Below are positions 34,801 through 46,383 of a stretch of 64,000 nt of DNA, piece after piece (within the stretch, counting starts at the first letter, position 1; the number at the start of each line of letters is the position of its first letter). The stretch covers positions 27,962,001-28,026,000 of the forward strand of contig NC_088679.1 in assembly GCF_950023065.1 (NCBI RefSeq). The letters run 5' to 3'. The position numbers were made by a program, and so were the translations under genes. A model generated the notes under the pieces. The model was not told the origin of the DNA, did not search any database, and saw only the letters and a program-made list of their open reading frames with translations. Origin of the DNA: Planococcus citri (taxonomy: Eukaryota > Arthropoda > Insecta > Hemiptera > Pseudococcidae).

Positions 34801-36786
34801 ATCAACTTTTCAATTTTCATCACTGCTTTTAGCTATAGAGCTTCGAAATTTCAGCTTTTGGCTAAAATATTTCCAACTTAAAACTTGAAAATCACTGTTC
34901 GTTTGAAATGAAATTCAAAGATCAAAATTGAAAAATAAAATAAAGATTTTTTCTGAAAAATTGACAAGCGTCTCGTATTTGGAGTCGAAACTCAGGCTTC
35001 AAAAGCATAGCTTATTTTCGGTTTTATGGGTGATCAGAAAAAAATGGGAAGTATTTCTTTTCAAAGTGTAAGTTCACAGGTACAATTTGAAAAAAATTAT
35101 TTTCCTCATCTTTAAAAAAAAATTAATACCTATGGTTTAAACTCTTTCTGTTGACAAATCACGACCTTGGTAATTTTTCTATTTGAGATGAGGAGGCATT
35201 TTTTTGAAAAATTGTATCCTCTTTGAATAAAAATATTTCTACGTTTTTTTTTTTTTTATTAATGAAAATAAAAAACTTGTTTTAATAGAAAAGTGCACAA
35301 ATTCGGCGTAACATATCTACTAACAAGGGAACCTCTTGAGGTGTCACACTCCGATTTGAACGGGACCGCGGTTTTTGGAAAGAGCATAGTCTAAAACCCC
35401 CAAAACCAAATTTTCAGCTGCCCAAGTTCATTTTTCGATTTTTGGCGAATTTTTGAAAATTCAAAATTGACTGTTTTTGGTGATTTATGCTTTTTTTTTA
35501 TAAGTACGTACTTGATCAGTACACCTGGTCAAAATAAGTCCCAAAACCAATATTAATCACCCAAATCCAAATTTCACCATTTCCAGCCATTCTGGAGCCT
35601 CCAGCGCGATTTTTCAATTTCTCCAGAATTTTGAATTTGCTCCACATTTGAGCCGATTTTGAGAGTGACACTCCAAAAACGGCTTTTTGACCAGCTTTTT
35701 TCAAAATTAAAAAATCCAAAAAATCAAAAGTTTCCCAATTGTGTGGAAATTTTTGAAATTTTCGCGAATCGCTGTATTTTGTCCGTAACTAACCCCCCAA
35801 AATCAAAATTTTACAATTTCCAGCCATTCTGGAGCCTCCAGCGCAATTTTCAATTTCTCCAGAATTTTGAATTTTCTCCAGAAGGCGTGAATATGAAGTT
35901 GGGCAGCTAAAAATCGAGTTGTATATTACACTCGACTTGCTTAACGAGTTTATCCACATTTGAGCCGATTTTGAGAGTGACACCTCAAGAGTGGTTTTTT
36001 GAGGTGTCACTTTCGCTCCAAAACGACTGGAAATGGTAGAATTTGCGCTCCGGCGGTTAGTTCTTGAAGAAATACAGCGATTCGCACAAATTTCAAGAAT
36101 TTCCTCACAAACGGTTATCTTTTAATTTTTTGGATTTTTTAATTTTGAGAAAAGCTGGTCAAAAAACCACTCTTGAGGTGTCACTCTCAAAATCGGCTCA
36201 AATGTGGATAAACTCGTTGAACAGATCGAGTGTAATATACAACTCGATTTTTAGCTGCCCAACTTCATATTCACGCCTTCTGGAGCAAATTCAAAATTCT
36301 GGAGAAATTGAAAAATCGCGCTGGAGGCTCCAGAATGGCTGGAAATGGTAAAATTTGGATTTGGGTAGTTAATATTAGTTTTAAGACTTATTTTGACCAT
36401 TTTTACTGATCAAGCAAAAACGTACTTTTTTTAAAAAAAGCATAAATCGCCAAAAACAGTCAATTTTGAATTTTCAAAAATTCGCCAAAAATCGAAAAAT
36501 GAACTTAGACAGCTGAAAATTTGGTTTCGGAGGTTTTAGACTATGTTCTTTCCAAAAATCGCGGTCCCGTTCAAATCGGAGTGTGACACCTCAAGAGGTT
36601 CCCTTGTAAGTACATGTTCATCTTTTTCTTGAATCTCGAATCATCATTTAAATATTATTTTCCACAGTGCATCCCGCAGTTGTGCAGCCGTATTATGACG
36701 ATAGCGATATTAGTTACGAAAGTGACTCATCCGAAGATATAATTATGATACAAAAACCAAGCGCTGATGAATTTCTCCCAAGATAG
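24065..36786 (+). CDS. Carboxypeptidase D (silver-like), three CP domains, membrane-anchored
   Basis: 22 in-phase exons give 1407 residues, the usual CPD length: 24065-24496, 24581-24807, 25013-25194, 25262-25423, 25501-25648, 25720-25820, 26989-27207, 27302-27493, 27581-27672, 30432-30626, 30731-30970, 31059-31225, 31313-31703, 31772-32145, 32273-32453, 32538-32646, 32736-32881, 32961-33084, 33161-33274, 33356-33505, 33598-33756, 36668-36786. After a signal peptide (1-21), CP-I has zinc ligands HGDE (H93, E96) and H206, substrate NR (165-166), QDYNY, and catalytic Glu299. CP-II keeps the same set (H502, E505). CP-III has lost them. Transthyretin-like folds follow each; a helix (about 1306-1331) and an acidic, Ser-rich tail end the protein. 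CPD trims C-terminal Arg/Lys from peptides in the trans-Golgi. Joining exons 6 and 7 is inferred from phase and family architecture. Confidence 0.88.
26039..26044 (+). promoter_or_regulatory. Candidate poly(A) signal for the short CPD transcript
   Basis: AATAAA after a T-rich run, 205 bp downstream of the read-through stop at 25834 and inside what would be intron 6 of the long CPD form. Its presence supports an early-terminated transcript. Confidence 0.45.
27735..28520 (-). repeat. Degenerate array of a ~100-150 bp unit (minus orientation) in CPD intron 9
   Basis: Repeated blocks such as GAAAATGTATTTTGAGC-(A/C)TTTTT, GGAATTTTGAGCTCA and AAAAATGTACCATATAACC recur three or more times between 27740 and 28510. 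The same unit in the opposite orientation fills about 29870-30250. No coding capacity. Confidence 0.55.
28577..29624. mobile_element. Foldback element, family A, copy 1 (1048 bp) in CPD intron 9
   Basis: The termini are inverted repeats: CAAAGGAACCTCTTGAG at 28577 and CTCAAGAGGTTCCCTTG ending at 29624. TTA lies on both sides (28574-28576 and 29625-29627), a 3-bp target duplication. The arms are long inverted repeats covering most of the element. Shared blocks include CGGGACCGCGATTTTTGG, ATAGTCTAAAACCCCC and TTTTCAGCTGCCCAAGTTCA. The centre has the short inverted motif GACACCTCAAGAGTGG/ TTTTTTGAGGTGTCAC. No transposase is encoded; the open frames inside are by-products of the repeat. Confidence 0.85.
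29860..30260 (+). repeat. Same degenerate unit as 27.7-28.5 kb, opposite orientation
   Basis: Blocks GATGGGTCA, AAATTTTGACCCATTTTGATG, CTCAAAATTTCTCAAAAATGC and ACATTTTTGTCAAAATATTAG recur. Part of this segment (about 30140-30255, ending CCCTTTTGAATGATTGTAAA) is repeated at about 34015-34135 in CPD intron 21. Confidence 0.55.
33815..34135 (+). repeat. Dispersed repeat copy in CPD intron 21
   Basis: The part 33815-33985 (CCTATCATG ... GATCACAAAATCC ... GGGATTTCAACAAAATT) matches about 41867-42020. The part 34015-34135 matches about 30140-30255. The composite shows a dispersed low-copy repeat family spread over three introns of two genes. No terminal structure is resolved. Confidence 0.6.
35324..36606. 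mobile_element. Foldback element, family A, copy 2 (1283 bp) in CPD intron 21
   Basis: Inverted termini CAAGGGAACCTCTTGAGGTG at 35324 and its complement ending CCCTTG at 36606, flanked by TAA on both sides (35321-35323 and 36607-36609), a 3-bp target duplication. The sequence is closely related to the 28577-29624 copy. It contains an extra internal partial repeat near 35640-35800. The right end lies 61 bp before the last CPD exon, so it sits very near the splice acceptor at 36667. Confidence 0.85.
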
Positions 36787-39703
36787 TGGTATCATTTACA
36801 TATAATTGAAAGGCCTCGCCTGAAAAAGGTACGATATCCTAAACATTCTTTCGTTTTTTATGAATTTTCATAACTTGTATTTATTTCCTAACTTGATATT
36901 TTGTAATGTGTGTGTGTGTGTGTACTGAGTACATTGTATAAGGTTAGAGCTCAATTATAGGTTACTTTTTCAGAAACGAAACTAAGTTTAATGTCGAAGG
37001 AAGAAAATGCAGTAGTTTGTTAGGAATGAGCTAAAAACGAACTCGTTTTTTAAAATCCAGTTGTACATACAGCGAGTGTAAAAAAAACGTCGGTGTAATT
37101 TTTAAAAAAGCCAAGGATTGAGAAAAAAGGTCGAAATTTAGAGAAATTTTAATTATTGCATTTTTACTTTCGATTATTGGTCCAACTGAACTTTAACTGT
37201 TTAACCTGGTGAAGCAACGATAGAAGGATGTAGGTAATCTAGAGAGGAATTTATTTCGCTGCTTAAAGATTACTCATTCGACTCGTAGGGCTATTATTTT
37301 CACTGGCTCATTTTAGAAACTTGAGTCATCATTGAGCTCTAATCTTACGTGTTTTTGGATGTTACCAGTTTAGTGAAATTGTTTTCTATTATTTATGTAT
37401 TAATTCATTTCCGAGTTTTGATAACTTGATAAGACTTAATTAAGTGAGCACGTTACATGCATGTTGAGCTTAAATGAAAATGATATCATTAAATTACATG
37501 TATCGCACCTTTGGTTAGAGTATGCAGATTACACTTGAAAAAAATCAAGTTCTCTAATTTCATAATTTTGATGGTCTGATTTACATACATTTGAATACTT
37601 AAATAAGTAAATGAAAGTAACGAAATTTTTTCAAGTGTTTCTCCAATTGTTTCAAAAGTGCGACATTATACTTTGGCTTTAATTATAATTTAATCGCAAT
37701 TAATACCTACTTTTACACGGAATCGATGCATTTAAGCATTTATCATGTTTCCACATACCTAATTTTGTACTTTTTTTGTGCTACATATCAAATACCTATT
37801 TTAAGTCTCGCCCTCCTTCTCCAAGAACTCCCTTTACTCCTTAAGTACTAAATTTACATTTTTTTCCAAAGAATAAGTATCTTTAAAACAAACATCACGA
37901 TTGTTGTGCGTCGTAAAAATAGGATTTGTTTGGTTTTTTCTTTTTTTTTCGGTAAACGTTGTAATATCCTAATGATCCGTATTTAACAAACCAGTTTCTT
38001 GTTAATGCAAACCTATTAACGATTTTATCACTTTTAGTATAATTATACCTTGTCATTAATCTGGCATTAATGCGTTAATTATTTCGGTTTAGCTGAAAAT
38101 TTAACTATTGGATTTTTATTAACGATCGAAATAAATCGAAAATCTACAGAAAAGTATTACTAAAGGTTGGCTACGAGCTGTTTATGGTGGAATTGAATAA
38201 ATAACAATGTGTATTTTATACCATAATCTGTATATTGTTTTGATTTTTGTTGTCTTACGTGTTCGTGTGTTTTTACAGTAATTTTTCGTTAATAGTAATT
38301 TAACTGTGATAATCTTATTGATAAAAATCATCCCATTGTATTATGATTATTTGATCGATTTGTATTATAAATGTGAAATATAATGACGTGAATTTTTTCA
38401 TTGTATTGTGAATGTGATTCATCTTATTGTGAGTCATATACTTACACCGTTTTTCTTTCGTTTTCTTTTTTATCTAAGGTATTCCTCAAATCATAGTTTA
38501 CAAATTCCATTTCCAAGTTTGTTCGATGCAATGGGAATTTCGATTTCCATGTTTAGAAAGCAAGCCATTGTTAAGATGACATTTTATCTATAGTAATATT
38601 TCCTCTGAATGTGGCTCGTGGTGGAGGTGTTCGATGTTCATCGAATGCGATATAATTTACTCCATTTCACAGACATAAGACCATAATAAAACGAAATTCT
38701 TAACTTATGAGTAAAATCGATGTGTCATGTACGTGAAATGAATCGTGAGAAAAATTATAGGTACGATTGTGCATGTAAAAAGTTTTCTTTTTTTGCGAGT
38801 AGAGTTTCAAATAATATCCATAGGTAGTCATAGAAAACCTGCAGAACTTAGGCTGGAATATTTCTACTCGAATATTATCATCGAGTTTAAATTTACAAAA
38901 AGTAAACATAATATTTTCTAGGTGAAATGTTATATATTTTGGTGAATAAAAATTCATCATCTTTTTACGCTCTAAAAGAGAAATTCAATTAACGAGATAA
39001 AGAACGGAGATAATTCTTCTTTTTTCTATCAAACAACAACACTCGACGAGATTTTCATCGACGTTAAAGAAAATGCTGCGAAGCAACGATTATCATTTCA
39101 TTTTCATCTACTAAATAATTCACGAAAACAAAATGTATAATAGAGGAAAAAAATTATTTTTCGAATAAAAAATCGACATTTTTTTCTCGACAAAATCGAC
39201 CATCAGTGTTGCCACGTGATGTAATGACGTCATAGCAGCACCGTTCGTGTTTCCAGATACGATTTGGCAACGTCGTAAAAGTTGAACTTTTAGATTCCTA
39301 CTCAAAGCTAGCACTTTGTTAACGTATTTTGCATTTTATATTTTCTCATATGTACAGTTGCAGCTTCACAGGTTACTTTTTCGCACTCTTCGTGTCGTTC
39401 GGTTGTATAGAATTTTTATCGTCAATCGTAATTTGTTATTTTGTTAACTATGTGGTTAAGTGGATTTGTGATAAAAGTGTTTACAAGTTTAACATGATCG
39501 TGTAAATCGAAACACAACGTTAGTTTTTTTTTCTCCGTAGCGTAATTTGTACTTTTTTTCTCATTAGTACGTGTTTTTTTTGCCTGCAAGCTTTCTCGTG
39601 TAAATGCAGTTTACCCGGAGACCGAACTACGACGAGTATGAAGTATAATATTTATCAGTATAAATAATACGCGGTCGAATTGTTATCACTCGAGTACCCG
39701 ATT
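36787..39703. other. CPD 3' UTR, intergenic region and PLC-beta 5' region
   Basis: Candidate CPD poly(A) signals are AATAAA at 38196-38201 and 38685-38690; a (GT)n run lies at about 36908-36923. No coding exon is seen between 36787 and 39703. The PLC-beta promoter and 5' UTR probably occupy the last several hundred bases (39350-39703). Confidence 0.5.
38196..38201 (+). promoter_or_regulatory. Candidate poly(A) signal of long CPD transcript
   Basis: AATAAA 1410 bp after the CPD stop. A second one at 38685-38690 would give a longer 3' UTR. Assigned by motif only. Confidence 0.35.
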
Positions 39704-40294
39704 ATGACAAATCCAAAAATTCACAAGCTCGACTTTCCAAAATGTATGATAGATGGAGAAAAATTCGTAAAATGGGACGAGGTGAGTACATTGTTTTTAT
39801 ATATCTACGTATTTTAAATATAAATCGGCTAGTTGATACGAGTGTTTTTAAACTGATTTTTCACACTCTGATAATAATCGTTTAATTATAAACTGGGTGT
39901 TAAAAATTACCTGGCGTGATTGAGAAAATATTACGTACGATACGTGCAAACAGGTATTAACAAGCTACCTGTGTATTCATCTGTTGCCTACTTATGTAAT
40001 AAGTTTTTCACCACTTGGAAGCATTTTCCCAACTTATATTTTTTCGGTATTTATTACAGGATGGTATGGTTGGTACACCAGTTACTCTGAAAATCGACAG
40101 ATATGGATTTTATCTACATTGGGCAGATCAGAACTCGGTTCGTAATCAATACCTATTTCGGTCTATTGAGAAGAAAAATCTCTGTAACGGATGAATAATA
40201 AAATAATATAATATTTTTCGTTTAGGAATCGGATCTTTTGGATTTGGCTCTATTACGTGATACGAGAACCGGAAAATATGCTAAAATACCCAAG
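39704..40294 (+). CDS. Phospholipase C-beta (Plc21C-like), first three coding exons, 3' partial
   Basis: Exons 39704-39781, 40060-40137 and 40226-40294 are all in phase 0 and give the first 75 residues. Recognisable text is GEKFVKWDED, TPVTLKIDRYGFYLHW, ADQNS|ESDLLDLALLRDTRTGKYAKIPK (| marks the splice). This matches the start of the N-terminal PH domain of PLC-beta 1/Plc21C (KFxKWDxD ... DQNxExDLLD ... RDxRxGxxAKxPK) and not NorpA, whose N-terminus differs. PLC-beta is activated by Gq and cleaves PIP2 to IP3 and diacylglycerol at the plasma membrane. The ATG is preceded by an in-frame stop-rich stretch. The next exon (rest of the PH domain) is not visible in the window, so the third intron is at least 23.7 kb. 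Confidence 0.88.
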
Positions 40295-41854
40295 GTAAGG
40301 ATTTAATAATTTACTATTCAATTGCTCTATAATCGTCTTATGCGGTGGAATTTTTCTCATCTATTTCACCGGTTGTCCTTTGAACTTGACTGCTGAATCA
40401 GTGCGATAATTTGTATTTTCGATGGTAAATACAATTGTCAGGTTTTTTCCTACCTACCTAATTTTAACCAGCGTATCTAGTTTTCGAGAATAATGCCATA
40501 ATATATTATAATTTTTCACTGGACGTGGTGTTAATTCCTCATCAGAATGAGAGAATTTGTTAAATATTTTTCTCATCACTCAAGGACATGGCTAAATGGT
40601 ACACGGTCTTTTTCTAATGTTCGTGTAGTAATTAGGTCTCTCTCAGTAACTGCTACGCATATTTTTCAGCTCTGTGTGTATAGCCTGTGTAGCTAGAGCT
40701 ACGGTTTGTACATAAAATAACACGACCATTCGACTAATGAATAAGCATTTATGTACTAAATTCACCGTCTAATTATAACCGTACCGGATTGATGTATAAT
40801 TTGTAATTCGTTAGCGATAAATATAACCGTTTCCTGGTCTTGAAGATAACTTATCGAATCGACTAGTCGATTGTTTCTTCTTCTAGTTACTATTTTCACG
40901 TTTTTTCCCTTCTTTTTTTCGTTCTTTTTGTGGTAAAGTTAATAGCAACAGTAGATACAAGTAACAGGTACATTTAACACAAAGGTACTGAAAGTTGAAA
41001 TAAAGTCATTAATCAGTTTTTTTTCTCTGCCAAGTTGCTTTTACACCTTATATATAGATATAGGTACTCTATACCATGTTGAGGATACCTAACCTAACCT
41101 ACTACGTCGTCACCGGATAATTTTATTTACTTACCCACTTCAAAGATCGTTTAAACCTGTCGACTCTAATATAGGTACCACTACATTTCCTATACGAATT
41201 ACCAAACCTGGCTTATTTTCCTATCGTACTCGTTGAAATATAATTGTGACGAAGGTTCGAGTGGCAGGTATATAAAGGAAGTCGTAATAATTTAGACGAT
41301 CATCTGTGTAGGAAAAAAAAGTACCTGCCTAATTGTTTGTAATTTGAACGTTATTTGGTGGAAAAATACGATGGATTTGAACAAAATACATATACCTGTA
41401 TAAATTTCAGTTCCAGTTTACCTATACTTACAGTAGTTTTGGTTTTGAAAATACGTAATCATTAGCACCTCCTGCAGAGTTTTTTCAGTTCTGTTCTGTT
41501 TCTTGAATTTGAATTGTTTGAATGTGTGAAATTCGCCAAGTTTTGCACTTACAGAACGATTCTCAATTTAATTGGGTCATTAGCTTCGAGATCGTTTCGA
41601 TTCGATGTTTGGCCGAACGTTATAGTCGTTAATTTATTCGTGTAATTATGTTTGTTTTGGTTGTTAAATTACTCACTCGAAAATCCTAATGTTTAATGCG
41701 AACGATTTTCACATTTTTCGTCGTTTTATGGGAAGAAAATAGAAAACTTCTGTCAAACATTTTTCGTCTTTTTTTTCATAAATCTATTATTCAGGAAGGG
41801 GACCTATCTAGAGGTTTTTTTTAGCTTGATTTTCATTGCAACACAGGAAAAATT

Positions 41855-42080
41855 AAGGCTTACATAGCCTATCATGCTTCCGGGATTGGGGGTGGAGCCA
41901 ATCACAAAATCCGTTTTGGGACCCCCATCCATCAATATTTCGCAAAGGTTATCTGATTTTTTTGCCAGAACATAAAATGATCTCATCCGCAGGGATTTCA
42001 ACAAAATTCGCTCAAATTCGGTATTTAGGCTCGGTTTGGCGTACGAATTAAGAGGTTTGAGTGGGGATAACCTTGAATCA
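41855..42080 (+). repeat. Dispersed repeat copy related to 33.8 kb
   Basis: Shares CCTATCATG, GCCAATCACAAAATCCGTTTTGG-like text, ATATTTCGCA and CAGGGATTTCAACAAAATT with the copy at 33815-33985. It continues into longer text (42.0-43.1 kb) with C-runs at about 42271-42284 and 43105-43113, which may belong to the same element. Confidence 0.55.
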
Positions 42081-43400
42081 ATGTTCACGGATATCAACAT
42101 TTTTGGAAGGTGGTAGAGAGGGGTGAAAAAGACCAAAAAAGTCAAACTAAAAGCCAGTCGGTAGGAAATCAAAATTTGTATAACGTATCCAAGAATCAGC
42201 TTCCTAGAGTAGTTTGGAAGGGATAAAACCGGTTTTTTGTGGTTTTTTGACCTTGAAAAATCTTGTGTCACGCCCCCCCCCCCCATCACTCCTAATTGAT
42301 TTGGGTGGCTGCAATTGAGGCCACTAGAATCAAATGTCTACTTCTCCACTTTTTTTCAAAAATTAGTTAAGCATGGTTTGGTATACTACAACATGTGCCG
42401 CATCCGATGAAAATGTCAAAATTTCAATTTTGTGTAAGGAAATATGGTTAAACAGCGTGTAAAGTTAGGGGTTAGAATCAAAAGTGTACTTTTTTAATGG
42501 AGAAGTCAAGTTTAGAAACGAACCTGGTGGAAATTGAATGAAGGACTAGTGTTATGCCTTGAAATTAGGCTTGAAATTGAATAAATTCATCAAGTGAGGA
42601 CCCTTCCCCCAAAAACACCTTTCATTTTTATTAACAAAAATTAATTTTTTTTACTTTGAAAAAAAAGGAAAATTATTTCAATTTCCAAATGAATGGTCAA
42701 AAATGCAATATTATTTTAATTTCTCAAACTTTCCAAGCTTTCTTCAACTTTTAGCACCATATTACTAGAACAATTTTTGATTAAGTGCCCTAAAACGATG
42801 TAAAAAGTGTACGGTTGGAGACAAAACTTAACTTCTCCTAACTTCAAACTGCCTAGGAACGCTTACGGCAACGCGTAGGGTAAAACAAACATGTGGGTCA
42901 CTATCGTCATGTTGGTACAAAAATATTAGACATATTACCTCGGTATTTTATGTTACGATAAATGCTAGGGAGGTTTTTTGCGTTTTTCTCAAAAAGTTCG
43001 AAAATGGAGAAGTAGAGATTTGATTCTAGTGGCCTTAATTTAGCGTGTACATCCGGAGGTTACCTTTCTTAGATGTGCCTTTTGTAGGTTTTGATTTTCA
43101 ATCCCCCCCCCCACCTTTCAAAGCTGCAAGATAAAGTGGATTTTTGCATTTTGCACCCTTTTTTATGGGTTTTTAGATTCCATATCGAAAGTATTGTCAA
43201 TTTTTTAAATTCAGATGAGAAAAAATTTCAACTTCAACGCCCTAATTGCAAATTTTATACAATTATAATTTTTTTTTTTTTGTATTGAGTGGAGTCCTTA
43301 TTCTAGGCGTTTTTTTTTTAAATATGGAATTATGGATACTTGCACACTTTCTTCTGTGCTTTGGGTCAAAATATGACTTGGAAATTCACTTCTCCATTCA

Positions 43401-43440
43401 TCCTTCCTTCCTTCCTTCCTTCCTTCCTCCCTCCCTCCCT
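43401..43440 (+). repeat. (TCCT)n/(CCCT)n microsatellite
   Basis: Tandem TTCC units followed by TCCC units, about 40 bp. The proline/serine-rich open frames here come from this repeat and are not genes. Confidence 0.9.
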
Positions 43441-43829
43441 AGACCACCCCTCAAAATTTCAGCCCAAAACATGTTATGATTAAATATCAGGTGTAATTTC
43501 TTGTAAGAAATGTGAGGTATTTTTCTAGGATGCTTACTTTTTTCTCCCAATTTAGTATGGTGAATTGAAAACGTGTTCATAAAAAACTGAAATTTGAAAA
43601 TAATGAACTTTGATCTGAGTTATTTGATTTGATGAATAAAAGGCTGTAAACGATAGATCGAATTTTTGAATTCAAAAACGAGTTAAATTTTGATTTTTGT
43701 GATTACCAACTTTTCCACCCTAAAAGTGGTCGTGCATTTGGACTTATTTGCCTCAGAAAGATGCGACAAACTAAAATACATGGGGGGGGGCACTATTTCT
43801 CAGGCAGGGCTTGAAAACTGGATAGATAT

Positions 43830-44400
43830 CACTCTCGGTTTTGGTTTCAGTTTTGTTTTTTGAAAAAGTAAAAGTTTTTGGGTTTGGTTTTTTAAGATAT
43901 TATCTCTCTCGTTCCAGTTTTGGTTAAAGATTTTGATTCCAAAGGAATTGGTTTCAGTTTTTTCCTTTTTTCTTCATTTTTTAGAGGGAAGAAGGCCAAC
44001 AAAGTGATCCCTTTTTCAAATACTTTGTGTATGTGACTAGAAAGCGGCACTTTGGCAGTGCCAAATTTGTCAACTTTTTCAGTTTTCACCTTTAGCTAGG
44101 GCACTTTAGCATCAGTTTTTACTTCATTTTCAATTTTTAATTTTTTACCAAAAATGCAGTATTAATTAGGCTAATTACCTGAACAATTCCAAAACCCAAA
44201 CCAATTCAGTTTTCAATCGGTTACGCTCTCAGTTTCAGTTTTGAATTTGAGAAATAACGCTCCCGGTTACCTGGTTTCGGCTTTGGATTTGGCTTTAGTT
44301 GTGGGAAAATAACGCTCCTGGTTTCAGTTTTGAGCAATTTTAATCAGTTTTTGGGGGGTTTCGGTTTCGGTTTTGGTTCCAGTTTGCAAGCCTTGTTCTC
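43830..44400 (+). repeat. Cryptically simple GTTTCAGTTTTGG-type region
   Basis: Variants of TTTCAGTTTT and GGTTTTGGTTTC recur about fifteen times with irregular spacing, for example near 43842, 43950, 44215, 44320 and 44360. Low-complexity expansion; no coding potential. Confidence 0.6.
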
Positions 44401-44997
44401 AGGTTACAGGGGATGCATTCCAAACAAACTGAATTTTCTCGAAAATTACCTTCTTTGAGGACCCATTGTTCCACTCCCTTTCACACGAGGGTCTCAAATT
44501 TTTTATGGGATACTTTCAACTCAAAGAGAACTTCTTTTGTGGATTTGGTCAAAATCCAAGGTATTGGTTTTTGACATTTGTCTGGAAACAGAGTTGAAGG
44601 AAAAATGGTTCAAAATTCTCTGAAAATTTTGAGTAAGTATAGTTTTTGAAGTCTATTTCACTCGAAGGAAAAAGACAACACAAACCATGGATGACTCAAG
44701 AGATACTGGATCTGATGGAAGAGAAGAACAAAGAAAAGTAAACAGACCAAGTAGCAAATACATTGTGCTAAATAACGAGATCATGGGAATGTGCAGAATG
44801 AGAATGGCCAAAAATGAGTCGTATGAGGAGAGGTGCCAAGAAATAGAAGATCTGGAGAAAAGGCACAACTCTAGAGAAATGCATACCAAAGTGAAGCAGA
44901 TGATGGGCATTGGGCATCCATAAGAAAAGGAGAAGTGGAATAGCATATAGGTATGCGAAGAAAAGTTGGAGAGTATTGTGTTAATAATCAGGAAATC

Positions 44998-45140
44998 GTC
45001 GTCGTCGTGGTTCCTTGTCCTTTACAGTACATTGGAAATTGCATTTTTGTGGTACCCTAACAGGGTGAGGCGAATGCCTATTGCCACTGCGATTATTCTA
45101 GGGAATCGACGTTGTTTTGAGCTTTCACGTAGTAGTTTCC
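44998..45140 (-). repeat. Second copy of the 143-bp interspersed element, inverted
   Basis: The reverse complement closely matches 3345-3487 through CGTCGATTCCC(C/T)AG, GCAGTGGCAATAGGCATTCG, GTTAGGGTACCACAAAAATG and AAGGACAAGGAACCAC. I could not define its target duplication. Like the first copy, it sits within RTE-like LINE sequence. Confidence 0.7.
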
Positions 45141-45291
45141 CATTGCTTTCTACGCTATCTACAAAGTAGCTCATTCATCACTAGCCGGGTTTTTACAACC
45201 CTGAGTTCCGTAATCACCGCTACCTATAGTTGCTCAAATGCTCAACCAGTTACAGCTTTTTGATACTGGCAACAGATGTCTGGATCAACTA

Positions 45292-46088
45292 TGAGGGGTG
45301 TCTCAAAAGTAAGTTTCCCTAATTTTTTTTCTCCAGAACTACTGAACCAAACTGGATGAAATTTTGGGGATGTTTAAGTTCTGAGTTTCAGGTAACACTG
45401 GAATTTTTCCAAGTCCTTAATCCCTATGTTGAAGTGATCGCGTGCTGCGTGCAGTTGCTTCTCAAACATTGAGCTAGGATTTGAAGCATACCAGTCTCAA
45501 AATACCTTACATGATACGATTATTTAATGTCTACTGGAAAAAATTTGGTTCAAATTCATGAGGAAATGTATTGAATGCATGAACTAAACATTGCGAGTGT
45601 CCAAACGATGGGTTGATGGTGGAAATATTCCTCGGAGTGCATCACTTATGCTTTGAATGTTGTCAAATGATGTCAGACTGTCGTTGAGGGGACCTTGTCA
45701 CATCAAATTGCAAATTTTTTGAGGTGTACGTTCATTTTCACACTTCGGCAAATTCTTCTGAAGATTTCCTCCAACAACACACCATTTGCACACTCACAAC
45801 TTTTGGCCTATGCACTTGACGCATTTCCTTGTGAATTTGAACCAATTTTTTTCCAGTAAACGTAAATAATCTGTAATCATATTATGTAAGGTTTTTTTGA
45901 GACTGGTACTCTTCAAATCCTCGCTCAATGTTTGAGAAGCAACTGCACACAATCACTTCAACCTAGGGGCTTGAAAAAATCAGTGTTACCAGAAACTCAG
46001 AACTTGAATATCCCCAAAATTTCATCCAGTGTGGTTCAGTAGTTCCGGAGAAAAAAAATAGGGAAACTTACTTTTGAGACACCCCTAG
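45292..46088. mobile_element. Tc1/mariner-like non-autonomous foldback element (about 797 bp)
   Basis: Inverted terminal repeats AGGGGTGTCTCAAAAGTAAG (from 45294) and its complement ending at 46086, with TA just outside on each side (45290-45291 and 46089-46090). The arms extend about 260 bp, for example GAAGCATACCAGTCTCAAAA against TTTTTTGAGACTGGTACTC. The central ~280 bp is unpaired; it contains no intact transposase frame. The TA duplication and terminus suggest Tc1/mariner, but the two outermost bases differ between ends, so the boundary is approximate. It is nested in an RTE remnant. Confidence 0.7.
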
Positions 46089-46383
46089 TACCCTCGTACA
46101 TACAAGAATTGTATGGAGATGAAACATGTCCGGCTCAAGCTCAAATGGAAGTTTCATCCATGGAGCAGGTACCACAAATTGAAATGTGTGAGCTAAGGAA
46201 CGCAGTGAAGAGAGCCAGAAACCACAAAGCAGTGGGGGAAGATCTCATACCAGTAGACTTGATTGAACATATAACATCAGAGTGCAAAAAGGAGCTGTTG
46301 AAGATAATAAATAAAATATACGACGAAGGTACCCTGCCTAAGGACTTCAAAGCAGTAAATTTTGTACCAATACCAAACTAGAC

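Larger units (their letters stand above)
40295..44650. other. Presumed PLC-beta intron, first part
   Basis: Starts with the donor GTAAGG at 40295. 40.3-41.8 kb is AT-rich unique sequence with ACCT/TAGGT tracts. From 41.8 kb on it holds dispersed repeats and low-complexity stretches listed separately. No exon resembling the continuation of the PLC PH domain was found. Confidence 0.5.
44653..46383 (+). pseudogene. Second RTE-like LINE fragment, interrupted by two insertions
   Basis: 44680-44930 encodes a piece resembling the endonuclease-RT linker of RTE elements (YEERCQEIEDLEKRHNSREM). 46090-46380 encodes the start of reverse transcriptase (ELRNAVKRARNHKAVGEDLI ... GTLPKDFKAVNFVPIPN) and stops at 46379-46381. 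Between them are an inverted copy of the 143-bp repeat and a mariner-like foldback. No palm domain follows, so the copy is a remnant. It differs in sequence from the copy at 3.1-5.1 kb. Confidence 0.7.

Noticed and set aside
43246..43580. Ser/Pro-rich and Gly/Glu-rich open frames
   Set aside because: Produced by the TCCT/CCCT microsatellite.
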